The translations under genes were made by a program, and so were the position numbers. 64,000 nt of DNA from assembly GCA_025201345.1 (NCBI GenBank), contig JAIXMG010000007.1:1116001-1180000 (forward strand). The letters run 5' to 3'. The notes beneath the pieces were generated by a model, which did no database searches, was not told where the DNA came from, and was given only the letters and a program-made list of their open reading frames with translations. Of the stretch, positions 11,501 to 21,598 are shown in pieces (the stretch's first letter is position 1; every line of letters begins with the position of its first letter). The stretch is from Thamnidium elegans. Taxonomy: Eukaryota > Mucoromycota > Mucoromycetes > Mucorales > Mucoraceae.

Positions 11501-12870
11501 AAGCTACTGGCTTTATACAGTTGCAAGAGGTGAAAGAGCATGTAATGTGGTTATGTAAATGCCTTCAGCCCCAACGGCTTTCACACAGGGCTAATTCCCA
11601 TGCCTAAAAAAGATTTGAACAGGTAGATCCAAACCTTTTCTTCGGTGCATTCACCATTACAAAATGCACTAACAAAACCATAGCATAGATTAACCTAAAG
11701 AGAAACGAATAATTAATTACTGTACTAACATACGTTATGCGTTATAAAAGTAGCTTTCCTTATGTCCAATAAATAGAGAACGACAAGCAACGATAAAACC
11801 AGCCTACCGCCCAATTTCGGCAGACATTATATTAGCAATGTTCACTTAAAGCCATACCTACTTTAAGCTACTGGCTTTATACAATTGCAAGAGGTGAAAG
11901 AGCATGTAATGTGGTTATGTAAATGCCTTCAGCCCCAACGGCTTTCACACAGGGCTAATTCCCATGCCTAAAAAAGGTTTGAACAGGTAGATCCAAACCT
12001 TTTCTTCGGTACATTCATCATTACAAAATGCGCTAACAAAATCATAACATAGATTGACCTAAAGATAAGCGGATAATTAATTACTGTACTAACATACGTT
12101 ACGAGTTATAAAAGTAGCTTTCCTTATGACCAGTAAACTGAGAACGACCAGCAACGATAAAACCAGCCTACCGCCCAATTTCGGCAGACATTATATTTAG
12201 CAATGTTCACTTAAAGCCATACCTACTTTAAGCTACTGGCTTTATACAATTGCAAGAGGTGAAAGAGCATGTAATGTGGTTATGTAAATGCCTTCAGCCC
12301 CAACGGCTTTCACACAGGGCTAATTCCCATGCCTAAAAAAGATTCGAACAGGTAGATCCAAACCTTTTCTTCGGTGCATTCACCATTACAAAATGCACTA
12401 ACAAAGCTATAGCGTAGATTAACCTAAAGAGAAACGAATAATTAAGTACTGCACTAGCATACGTTACGAGTTATAAAAGTAGCCAGTAAACAGAGGACGA
12501 CAAGCAACGATAAAACCAGCCTACCGCCCAATTTCGGCAGACATTATATTAGCAATGTTCACTTAAAGCCATACCTACTTTAAGCTACTGGCTTTATACA
12601 GTTGCAAGAGGTGAAAGAGCATGTAATGTGGTTATGTAAATGCCTTCAGCCCCAACGGCTTTCACACAGGGCTAATTCCCATGCCTAAAAAAGATTTGAA
12701 CAGGTAGATCCAAACCTTTTCTTCGGTGCATTCACCATTACAAAATGCACTAACAAAGCTATAGCGTAGATTAACCTAAAGAGAAACGAATAATTAATTA
12801 CTGTACTAATATACGTTATAAAAGTAGCTTTCCTTATTATCAGTAGATAGAAAACGATAAGCAATGATAG
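8561..12870. repeat. Satellite array with higher-order (trimeric) repeat structure
   Basis: Tandem monomers begin (at CTACCGCCCAATTTCGG) at 8561, 8925, 9278, 9642, 10006, 10359, 10723, 11087, 11440, 11804, 12168 and 12521, giving spacings 364, 353, 364 repeated. The three monomer types are distinguished by GGTTTGAAC, GATTCGAAC and GATTTGAAC at the same internal site, and they recur in strict a-b-c order four times. The unit is therefore a 1081-bp higher-order repeat. The 353-bp spacing arises from loss of 12 bases (CTTTCCTTATGA) and gain of one T. Copies 2-4 look identical by eye; copy 1 differs at a few bases. The monomer looks less A/T-rich than its surroundings and has no long open frame. 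One diverged monomer lies alone at about 59290-59720 in the opposite orientation. Confidence 0.95.
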
Positions 12871-13599
12871 TATCCGAGGACAAGTGAGGTGGTTGAGCCT
12901 TTTTTTTTTGGACAGAATAGGTGCTAAAAAGATCACGTGAAATAGCTACGCGTTGGTCTGCGTAACCGTAGTTGGGCCAACTTCCGGGATTTAGAGGATC
13001 TTATCGAATTATCAGGCAAAATATGCATCGATATATCTACTCATAATAGCTTCTATATGGTAATGTTATAAATTACCTCTCATAGCTTAGTTTAATGAAA
13101 CTTAGAATAGCTTAAATAATTACTGGCCTTTATGACTTTTAATACGCATGATAGTATTTCCGTCACAGAAAAAGTTATGTATTTATTCTATTAAACAGAG
13201 ATATGGTTGCTTAAATTTTTCTTGTGAGTAACAGGCAGCTTAACGTGTCTTCCGAGACAGTTCTCCTGTAAGAATCGTCCACACCTACTAGAGCAAAGCT
13301 CTCTTTTTGAGTTGCCAAAACATTCTGGATTTTCACAAAGTTTACATATTCTTTTTCTTTTCTAAGAAGGCAATGCGGTACGTGCAGAACGACTAGCAGA
13401 AATTGGAAGATATCCATTTTGTGTTAAAAACCGGGGTTGACCTGAAAATAGCTCTTGGCTATGACAAAGGAACAGATAATACCGATAAATTTTGGGATAA
13501 TGGAATCAATGGCTGATTATTAGTAGTAATTACCACTCCCAAAATCCTTGTGGCATCTTCAACTATTTAAATTTCCCCAAGTCACCAGCAACGGCTCTT

Positions 13600-13633
<34 letters not shown>

Positions 13634-13779
13634 AAGTTTTCTTGTGGATGTTTCACAATTGAACTTATGAGTACGAAGCAGGTAAATCACAATTTGTACA
13701 AGAGAAACATTAATAAATTTAAGATAATCTTTCATCCAAAGGAATGATTAATCCTTGATAGACCATTCACAGTCAAATC
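12871..13779. other. Satellite edge and spacer
   Basis: 12871-12990 matches 59176-59290 in reverse complement, ending at TAGTTGGGCCAAC, so it belongs to the shared repeat unit. Beyond 12990 the flanks no longer match. An open frame at 13211-13417 (-) lacks an ATG-supported, domain-bearing product; another frame there reads a short Cys-rich stretch (CKLCENPECFGNSKRELC) that could be a relic of a zinc-binding protein. A T(30) run lies at 13602-13631. Confidence 0.45.
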
Positions 13780-14385
13780 CTATGTAAATGCTTGAGTACT
13801 ACTGTTAATTTCATCAGCAGTATCAAGGGTAAAAACTTCTATATGATCAGATATCTCGGCTGGTGGTTGAACTGCGTACTGATTGTTAAGCTGTTTTTTT
13901 TCTGACTCTGCGGGATTCAAATGCTTTACATTATCCATCAAAAAAGGCATAACCTCTTTCAAGATTGCACGATCACTAATTACATTATCCGCATAGAGTA
14001 ATCCAGACAGCTCAAAACCATACTTATTATAGCTTTCCATCATATTAGTGAATGATGGTACAACGTGTTTTAACGATTCGGTAGAGGCCAAAATCTGCAT
14101 TTTGATTTCTTCATACACATTCATGACAGTATACATACAGGAATAATCGGATACTCCGTTTGATTTGTTCATTTTCTTGACGATATTGAATGAATGATCC
14201 CCTTTCAAGATTTTTTCATCCAATAAAGATTGGCGTTGATCCATGTATAGATGAAATTCATCTATAATTGAGCAGTATACATACGAAATATAACTTGCAG
14301 AAGGAACGTAATCATTATATCCATCGGTGTCAGAAAAAGAAGAGAACTCGGAGTAATTGTTTTTATCTTCGTTTCTGGTGAACAA
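13780..14385 (-). pseudogene. Truncated RNase H-fold/DDE transposase-like fragment (201 codons)
   Basis: An open frame of 201 codons with no ATG at its start; the first Met is about residue 48, and an in-frame TGA lies six codons upstream of the frame start. It carries ILKGDHSFNIVKKMNKSNG, then YTVMNVYEEIKMQILASTES, then LLYADNVISDRAILKE. The Asp in KGDHSF and the Asp in YADN are spaced as in the first two acidic residues of RNase H-fold transposases. I recall similar segments in larger fungal transposon-associated proteins. It is much shorter than such proteins and lacks both ends, so it is most likely a relic that happens to be open. It lies head-to-head with the NSUN gene. Confidence 0.5.
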
Positions 14386-14503
14386 TGCACTTCTTTGATC
14401 TCAGTAACACAGTGCACACAGCCACTCGGTGACTGCCAATATAACCTTTTTTTTTTTTTTTTTTTTTTTTTAAATAGTTTTTGTTCATTCTTTTTTATTC
14501 AAC

Positions 14504-15601
14504 ATGTCAGACGTCGAAGAAGGAGGAAAGAAGAAGGGAGGACAAAGAGGAAACAAAAAGAATGGTGGAGATAAAAAAAAGCCAGCCTTGTCAAAAAAGA
14601 AGGAAAAGGAATTGCAAAGACAAGTAGAGAAGCGTAATGCAGTTATGACAGCTTTTAACCGATACTACGAAGAAGAATGGGGAGCAGAACGTTGGCCTCA
14701 ACTTTTAGAGTCCTTAAAGAAGCCTGTTCGTCATTGCATGATGATGAACAAGTATGCTAATGTCGAAGAAGTGAAACTCAAGTTGAAAGATTGTTTATCC
14801 GACTTGACCATGTTGGACTTTGTTACTATTCCCTGTTATGCATCAAAATCATGTTCTCGATTCCCTCAACCTTCCAAGGATAGCAACAATATTACAGATT
14901 ATTATATTCTAGATGCAGGATCTGTATTAGCAACTGAAGCATTAGATATTCAGCCTGATGATAACGTATTAGATATTTGTGCTGCACCCGGTGGCAAGAC
15001 ATTATCTGTTTTACAACGATTAGATAAAAAATATGGTCGTTTAACCTCTAACGAAATTGCGTCTGATCGTAGAAGAAGATTGAGACAAGTGATTGAATCT
15101 TATATCCCACCAGATGTCGTTGAGGAAGTGAGTACAGTAGTTGGAAAAGATGGTACAAGATACTATGGTGAACCAGAACAATACGATAAAGTTTTATTAG
15201 ATGCACCTTGTTCGTCTGAACGTCATTTATTACATGATGATAAAGAATTTGAACTTTGGTCTCCAAAGCGTTCTATTGTAAACGCTAATCGACAATTATC
15301 TATTTTGAAAGCTGCAGTCCATTCAGTTAGAATTGGAGGTGTCGTACTCTATGCTACATGTTCTATTAGTTCATTAGAAAACGATAAAGTAATTGAAAAG
15401 ATGATGAAAAAGGGTAAAATTCCAATTGAACCTGTCAAGATGAAGTTAACTATCGGTGAAAGAACAAAGTATGGTATTATTATTACTCCTGATAAAACTG
15501 AAGGTTGGGGACCTCTTTACTTTTCTTTAGTTAAAAGAACTGGTGAATCTAAAGAGAGCATGTACGGCGAAGAAGAAGAAGAAGAAGAAGACGATGATTA
15601 A
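14504..15601 (+). CDS. NOP2/Sun-family RNA cytosine-5 methyltransferase (NSUN3/NSUN4-like)
   Basis: An intronless 365-aa protein. NSUN enzymes transfer a methyl group from S-adenosylmethionine to cytosine C5 in RNA. The SAM-binding motif LDICAAPGGKT is at about 156-166, the motif IV Cys is in LLDAPCSSERH (Cys 236), and the catalytic motif VI Cys is in LYATCSIS (Cys 286). The order, and the downstream GWGPLYFSLVKR close, resemble NSUN4/NSUN3, which act in mitochondria in animals. The N-terminus (residues 1-45) is a highly basic Gly/Lys stretch, not a typical mitochondrial presequence, and the C-terminus is an acidic tail. The ATG at 14504 is the first in frame and follows a T(25) run at 14447-14471. 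Exact substrate (mitochondrial rRNA, tRNA or other) cannot be told from sequence. Confidence 0.9.
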   Translation: MSDVEEGGKKKGGQRGNKKNGGDKKKPALSKKKEKELQRQVEKRNAVMTAFNRYYEEEWGAERWPQLLESLKKPVRHCMMMNKYANVEEVKLKLKDCLSDLTMLDFVTIPCYASKSCSRFPQPSKDSNNITDYYILDAGSVLATEALDIQPDDNVLDICAAPGGKTLSVLQRLDKKYGRLTSNEIASDRRRRLRQVIESYIPPDVVEEVSTVVGKDGTRYYGEPEQYDKVLLDAPCSSERHLLHDDKEFELWSPKRSIVNANRQLSILKAAVHSVRIGGVVLYATCSISSLENDKVIEKMMKKGKIPIEPVKMKLTIGERTKYGIIITPDKTEGWGPLYFSLVKRTGESKESMYGEEEEEEEDDD

Positions 15602-15671
15602 TGCATGTAGAGCAATGTGCAACATAGATAATCCAAATTCGAATAAATAGTAGTTAGCAAATTAAAAAAAA

Positions 15672-15905
15672 ATTTATTCATTGTCTTCATCATTTCCCTC
15701 GATGACATCTTCTTGTCGTCGCTTCCTTGAAGCATCCTTCCCCTTTTCTCTGCTAAGGTGGCTATAATACTGAACTAGGCTTTATTTCGCCTGAAAGACC
15801 TTGACTATCCAACAAATCAATTGTATTTTCTATAACTGACTTCGCTTTCCAAACAAGTTGAAATAATGGCTCCAATCCCTCAACAACTTTATCAGGATCA
15901 ATCGG

Positions 15906-15953
<48 letters not shown>

Positions 15954-16350
15954 GAAATGCTTCAAATTGACTCAGACCTAAAGAAATATTATTTTGATAT
16001 TATTTCCACGCTTACCTTTTTTGATTTGAATAATCCACCCATAATAATGAAGCCGACGGTCTTGAGATCATATTAAATCAATGCTTGCCTTTACCATTCT
16101 AGACATCATATCTTTCGACTGTTTAGGTAGCTTTAGCGCACCATCATTAAGATATCTATTAGTATTACAGTCATTTTAGTAGGCACCTACCTCCGCATAT
16201 CTTATTTCGAAACCATTAAATCGAATATCACTCTTATGACCATGCTTGAATTTTCTCTTGGATGAGCTGTTTCAAGTTTTCTATCCAGGTTTACTCTGAT
16301 AGATGAAGCAACAGAACCCTTTTCACCGATAACTTCAATTTTAGAACCAT
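15672..16350 (-). pseudogene. Decayed uncharacterised multicopy family gene
   Basis: Reading the minus strand from about 16345 gives FYGSKIEVIGEKGSVASSIR, then RVNLDRKL. After a frame change come QLIQEKIQ and SDIRFNGFEIRYAEVG, then a further shifted segment with KLPKQSKDMMSRMVKAS and several stops. Next is an A(33) insertion at 15911-15943 inside a coding-like stretch (DPDKVVEGLEPLFQLVWKA), and finally a basic/acidic tail ending EGNDEDNE at a TAA (15674-15672). The pieces fit one protein broken by at least three frameshifts, an in-frame stop and a homopolymer insertion. The family is unknown to me beyond a recollection of similar hypothetical proteins in Mucorales. It lies between the NSUN gene (+) and HIKESHI (+). 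Confidence 0.5.
15911..15943. repeat. A(33) homopolymer inside a decayed gene
   Basis: A run of 33 A interrupts the coding-like stretch of the pseudogene at 15672-16350, producing a run of Phe codons on the minus strand. The flanking frames appear to belong to the same protein, suggesting insertion or expansion of the tract. Confidence 0.8.
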
Positions 16351-16595
16351 AAAACAATTTGTACACAAAGCCCTATACGACATTAAGCAGAAAGGAAGTA
16401 TGTTTAGGTGGAAATTCGTTGATTTTATGCTGTTGTTGCTATATCCATTATTTACTCTACAGTGGAAATACCGTAAATATCCCTTTAAAACTCATGCACC
16501 AGAGCGGTAGCTTGGGTGACTTATTTTTTTCTCAACTTAGTTGGGGGCCGAAAATTGCTATAAAGCTCAGTGTCTTTTACATTATTTTTATTATC

Positions 16596-17333
16596 ATGTT
16601 TGGTTGTATTGCTGCTGGACGTTTGGTAAATAAATAAAAATATAAGACAAACTTAAGATTAACTCTTCTTTTGAATTCAGGTTCAAACAAACTTACAACA
16701 AGTTGATGTAAACAAGTACGTTTTTGAATTAGCTGATGCACAAAATATCAATCACATTGTCGTGTTTTTACTTGGTACAATCCCTTTTGAGCCAGGATTT
16801 GCAGCAACAGTACATTTACTTTGGCCAAATAAAGAATGGCAACTCTTAGGAGGGTAAGGTTTTTTTTTTTTTTTTTTTTTACTTTTTATTTTATCTAAAT
16901 CTTGACAATGAACAAATCCTTGTGCAGTTTATCAAACGAAAAACCAAGCGCTATATTCCGACTCAAAACCAAAGAATCTTCGATACATAACCCCATGGTA
17001 TCCACATCAGCTACATTGGGTATTTCTATTGAGCCTCTATCGGTTGTACAACAAGAATTATCTACTATAAATCAACCTTCCACTTCATCAGCACTTGTTA
17101 AGCCTGGAATGAACGTTACTCAAGTAGGAGAAATGGCAGGACGTATTTTAGAGAATTTGTATAACTATGTGACATCATTTACAGTGCAAAATGTTCCTGT
17201 TAATGGTATACCATTAGGGCACTTAGCTGAGAACGGTTATTTACCTTTAAAAACTTTTCAAACTTGGTATGAAAACTTGTCTAGAAAATTAGCATCTAAT
17301 CCTCATTATTTGGAAGATCAACTTAATAAATAA
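16596..17333 (+). CDS. OPI10: HIKESHI/OPI10 family protein (Hsp70 nuclear import carrier)
   Basis: Hikeshi carries ATP-bound Hsp70 into the nucleus under heat stress. The yeast homologue is OPI10. Exons are 16596-16625, 16681-16853 and 16928-17333, giving 202 aa, close to the family's usual length of about 200. The start MFGCIAAGRL is followed across intron 1 by VQTNLQQVDVNKYVFEL and INHIVVFLLGTIPFEPGFAA, the FG-binding core of the family. The C-terminal part has the conserved helical domain around AGRILENLYNYVTSF and a final FQTWYENLSRKLASNPHYLE. Intron 2 contains a long T run (16859-16880). The gene ends 10 bp from the stop codon of the convergent DeSI-thioredoxin-PUL gene. Confidence 0.92.
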
Positions 17334-17343
17334 AAAAGTTTTT

Positions 17344-19657
17344 TTATTCCTGCAAACTTAATTTAACTAATTCTGAAATATCTCTTGCCAATCCCAAAAT
17401 TTTGCTTGATACAATCACATTTTCCTTCTTTTTAACATCAAGAATACCATCAATATCCAACGCAGATAATAAGTTGGCAACTGAAGTATCTTCAGGAGAT
17501 AAAAATAAAAATTTACCAATAGCTGCTAACAAACGATGAACTAATAACAATAATAAAAAAATTAGTTTAATACCAAGTGTATATTCATTTATATCTGCGT
17601 AATTAACTTACTGATCGCTTCATCTGTTTCTTTGGTAAGTGCATCTAAAACTGCACTTGATAACTCTACTAACCAATCATCGTCTTCTTGTTCTGCCATG
17701 CCCTTGAAGGTTCCTTCTTCTTTCTTTAATCTCTCAGTAGCAATACAAGTAGAACAATTGTATACTAAAGAAGCAGCAGCTTGTCGAACTGTAGAATCTT
17801 CTGCTAACAAACTTGTAATCAATAATTGTGTCAATTGAGATCGATGAGAAGTTTCAAGGTTAGAAGTAAAATGCGTTATGGATAAAGTGCTATTAGCAAA
17901 AGTATTACAGGCAATTCTCAAGATCATTAACCATGTTGCTTTTTTTGGTGGCTCTTGTTGAGTATAGACAATTTCCATTATGTTACTAATTTGGGATGCT
18001 ATGGATACATATGACAAGTGAATAATTAGATAAAAGGTTACGATGGTTTCTTTTTTTTTTAAAAAAAACTTACGATCTGATACATAGAAATCTGATACTT
18101 GCTTGTGCACAAGTAAAGATCTGTAAATATCTAACAAGGGAAAAATTTGATCTGTTGACAACTTTGACAAAAGTTGATCTATATAACTATAACGTTAATA
18201 AAATCATATAAATTCAAATACTTTTTTTTTTTTTTTTTACATACCCACTAATAACTTCCAACCTCCTACATCGATAGTAGTACCGGCAGGGTTTTCCAAA
18301 AAGCTCTTTGATCCTTCCAATACCTTTTTCTGGTTTACATCCAATACAATACTTTCTTGTTCCAAAAATGAGTTCAATTTTCCATAAACCATATCTAATT
18401 TTCCAGGAACCTTGAAAATGATAGGTACATTGGGTTGATCAACAATAGAGCGAAGTAAAATCTTTCTGTGAGGATGGGCTATATACATAAAGAGTTAACA
18501 AATATTCCTTTTTACATGTCTTTTAATTGAACTTACGAGGAAAGGCATCAAATAACAACATATCAACTTGACTCTTTAATTCTGCATAATTGGCACCACT
18601 AAACTCACCTGTCTTTCTGCCATTTAAATAAAATTGAAATGTAGGAACACCACGAATACCGTATTTTTGCGAATTAAATGCTGGTGAGCCAGTATCCATG
18701 ACGACACCCAAAATTTTAATTTCTGCTTGACCTTGATGCTTATCTTCAATCATCTTTATAAACTCTGGCTTAATAACTTTGCAAGGTGGACATGTGGTTG
18801 AAGTAAACATGACTGCAACAGCTTTATACTGAGTAAAAAACTTTTCCATCACTGTAGAATCGCTTACAAATTGAACTGGTTGAACAGTGGTAGGTGCTGC
18901 TGACATGGCAGCAGATGAAACACCTTGTAACAAGGATGCGGCTTGTGCAGAAGTCTGAGCCGAGACAGGAGTAACGCCATTACTACTACCGCTACTTAAC
19001 TGAGATTGTCCAAACATGCCTTCAATCATAGGTAATAAGGATTGTCCAAAAGGTCTATTATACATACCCTTTAGTTTAAATTAATTCATTTCTTACTGCA
19101 AAACTTACGTATTTAAAAACTCTGTAGGTAATCCGGTGATATGACTAGGAATTGTCTTTCCACATAAAAATTGACATAAATCGTTGGAAAAGGTATTACA
19201 ATTGAAGTCTAATAAATGATATTTTTCTGGTCTAAATAATAAAAAGACGCAGACGAGTTAAGAAGTTTTATTTTTTTAAAAAAAAAAAAAAAAAAAAAAT
19301 AGACTTACGTATAAACGGATCTTAAACTATCGATATACTCAATAACGACTTCTATAGGCAAATAGGTCTCTCCTATATCAATTACTTCTAAAGGTCTACC
19401 ATGTTGTGTAGTTCCTGGATTCGTAGCCATAATACCTTGACCGTAATAAAATTCTTGTCCATACACAACTACCGCAGTATGCCAAATACCATCTATGTCA
19501 TTTACCTTTTTGTTATTATTCTTCATTGCGTACGCACTTTTTTTTTTAAAAAAAAAAAAGATAACTTACCGATTTGTTTCCCGGTTAAGGATCGTGACAT
19601 GGATCGTGCCATGCCTTGAGAAAGATCATATACATAAAGCTTAACTGATTCGGCCAT
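17344..19657 (-). CDS. PPPDE (DeSI-type) peptidase-thioredoxin-PUL multidomain protein
   Basis: A 611-aa protein from eight exons: 19657-19570, 19492-19309, 19231-19109, 19054-18537, 18478-18245, 18178-18074, 17998-17612 and 17540-17344; all phases agree. The N-terminal PPPDE fold (desumoylating/deubiquitinating isopeptidase family) has its catalytic His in [11 protein letters not shown] and its Cys in [13 protein letters not shown] Ser/Ala-rich linker leads to a thioredoxin domain with a CPPC redox motif ([10 protein letters not shown]) and the usual cis-Pro in RGVPTFQFY. The C-terminal half is a helical PUL domain, which in PLAA/Doa1 binds Cdc48/p97. The combination suggests a cytosolic protein acting on ubiquitin-like conjugates near Cdc48, but substrate is inferred. 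Several introns contain long A or T runs. It is convergent with HIKESHI. Confidence 0.9.
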
Positions 19658-20113
19658 TGTAATAAAAAATATATATATATAAAAAAGAAAGGGCGTAATT
19701 CTAGAAATACACGTAATCTGAGCGTGATAATTAGATGCCTGAGTTTACGAATCTTTCCATATTAAGGATTTTGAATTTGGTGCCTTGATTTTTTGATTTT
19801 TTTTTTTTTTTGTGAAGCACTTTTTCATAAAGCGATGATCTACTAATTTCGTAACTAAGCAACACCATATTTAACTACATCAAGATTTTTTTTTGTGTGG
19901 TCTATATCATAATAGTAAACTATTACTTTGTACGCATGCTCTAAAGAAAAATGAATATTCTCGATACGATCCCTATCATTCATATGGTTAGTTATATTTA
20001 AATTGTTTAGAACAGAAGAATCTGGGCGTAGTAATGGTTCGTGTCCTAATAAATCGAACAATTATATAAGTCATATATATGCGCTATAGCCCAACAGGTG
20101 ATAATGATGACAG

Positions 20114-20141
<28 letters not shown>
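20114..20141. repeat. (TA)14 microsatellite
   Basis: A 28-base uninterrupted TA run in non-coding DNA. Confidence 0.95.
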
Positions 20142-20145
<4 letters not shown>

Positions 20146-20692
20146 ATACGCTTTTACGAATAACATTACTATCATCTTTTTTACGTAGAATTAATACTTA
20201 ATTTATAAAAAAAAAAACGTTTAATGTATTAAACAAATTGAATGATTTTTTTAAACTTTATAAAACATAAATTCTTTTTAATAAACAATCAACCACAGTA
20301 TAGTCTATCACGGGTCATGTACTAGGATACGAGTATTTAAAAGCAGGGATTGGGAAAATCAATATTCCTCCCAAAGTTGCGATAGTACAACTACAGTGAC
20401 TTTCAGAAGTTTTTTAATTGAAAAAAAGCTAGGAACTTTAAATCGCCTTCGTGTATATATTCTTTCTTTTATAAAAATAATGACTAAAACAAATAATGAT
20501 AGCTCCAAAACTTAGTATCTGTACTAACCGATAAAACTTACATTGAGCCATTCAAATATTGTCGCATGTCTGTTTCAAATTCCTCTTGCAAAAAAAAAAA
20601 AAAAAAAAAAAAGTTTCCTGATGAGCCCTTAATGCGCGATAGTTGTCACTTTATACATTACATATATTTTTTTTTTCTTTGGTTCGGTTTAT

Positions 20693-20709
20693 CGAGAAAT
20701 CATTTCTCG
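20693..20709. repeat. Perfect 8-bp inverted repeat, 1-nt spacer
   Basis: CGAGAAAT-C-ATTTCTCG forms a 17-bp near-palindrome in otherwise featureless A/T DNA, followed by GTTCGATCCGTCG. It could be a dimeric factor site; there is no gene close enough to assign it. Confidence 0.6.
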
Positions 20710-21598
20710 TTCGATCCGTCGTAGAGTTAGTATAAAATAAAAGTGTGTAGAGGAGTAATTTTGTAATTTAAATCGTATCAGAGTTTCTATATAGCCATTT
20801 ATTAAAGTTAAAACATAGTATATATATATATATATATGTGGGTTGGAATAAAATAAATATTATGAATATGTATATTTTGCGGTCTCTCTGTTATTTTTTA
20901 TTTTAGGGTTTTTTTTGTTGGTTCGTGAACAGATAAGTCCCTGGTTTATTAGGGACAGATAATTTATATACCTTCCAAGTTGATACTACTATCAGCTCTT
21001 GATGTTCTATTAAACAATCAATTTAATTAATTCATGTACATCTGTATACATTTTACTAAGCATAAATACTTTCTATATCTTTTCAATAGTAAAAAAAGAT
21101 ATATTAAGTACATGGTACTGCGATTTCCATTGTTTAATATACATGTATTTTAATGAGATCGTTTTCTTTTCGGTATTTAAAGTAATGGGCGACTTCCGAC
21201 TAATACATATACAAGAAAAGAAAAAGCCCGTGAAATGGATAAATTTCAAGACATGCCTGCATAAAAAAAAGAAAAAAGGTAAGCATGTAGAGTATTTTGT
21301 TTGTCCCGTTAAGCAGCGTTCTTAAAATAAATTGACTCGATGGTTAATATTTACGACTTTTTTTTTTATCTCGGTGGCTATTAGATATGTCATGTTCGAA
21401 TTATAGTTATTCTCTCGTATACCATCAAAAATTAAATGATATCATCAAAAACTTTTTTCATTTTTAATTTCAGAAAGAAAAAAAAAATATATACTGCTAT
21501 TCTCATTTAACTTTTTTTTTATATGCAGGGAAAGATAAAAATATGCACTTTTTTTTTTATTTGATCTTACAAAATTTTATTTATCACATCTTTTTAAA

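Larger units (their letters stand above)
19658..21598. other. Gene-poor spacer with AT microsatellite
   Basis: No supported gene in 1.9 kb. It contains a (TA)n run at 20114-20141, an A run at 20589-20611, a shorter TA run near 20818-20838, and a perfect palindrome at 20693-20709. An open frame at 19855-20061 (-) lacks an ATG at its start and shows no motif. Confidence 0.5.

Noticed and set aside
12300..12370. tRNA/SINE-like B box in b-type satellite monomers (minus strand GTTCGAATC followed by T6)
   Set aside because: Only one of three monomer types has the motif; no A box or cloverleaf was found upstream, so a Pol III origin is not supported.
8561..12870. CRISPR-like array
   Set aside because: Repeats are 353-364 bp, contiguous, without unique spacers, in a eukaryotic setting. 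It is a tandem satellite.
12685..12936. Conserved protein from open frames 12685-12936 (-) and 59176-59511 (+)
   Set aside because: Similarity is explained by DNA identity of the satellite monomer; internal monomers do not keep a long frame and there is no domain.
15048..15266. Antisense open frames within NSUN, FGAM synthase and other genes
   Set aside because: They lie opposite clearly coding sequence and have no independent support.
19855..20061. Small gene on the minus strand
   Set aside because: Open frame begins at TTG with no ATG until late; no domain or splice partner.
20700..20720. 5S rRNA or tRNA suggested by GTTCGATCC near 20708
   Set aside because: The rest of the 5S or tRNA sequence is absent; only the short palindrome is left as a feature.
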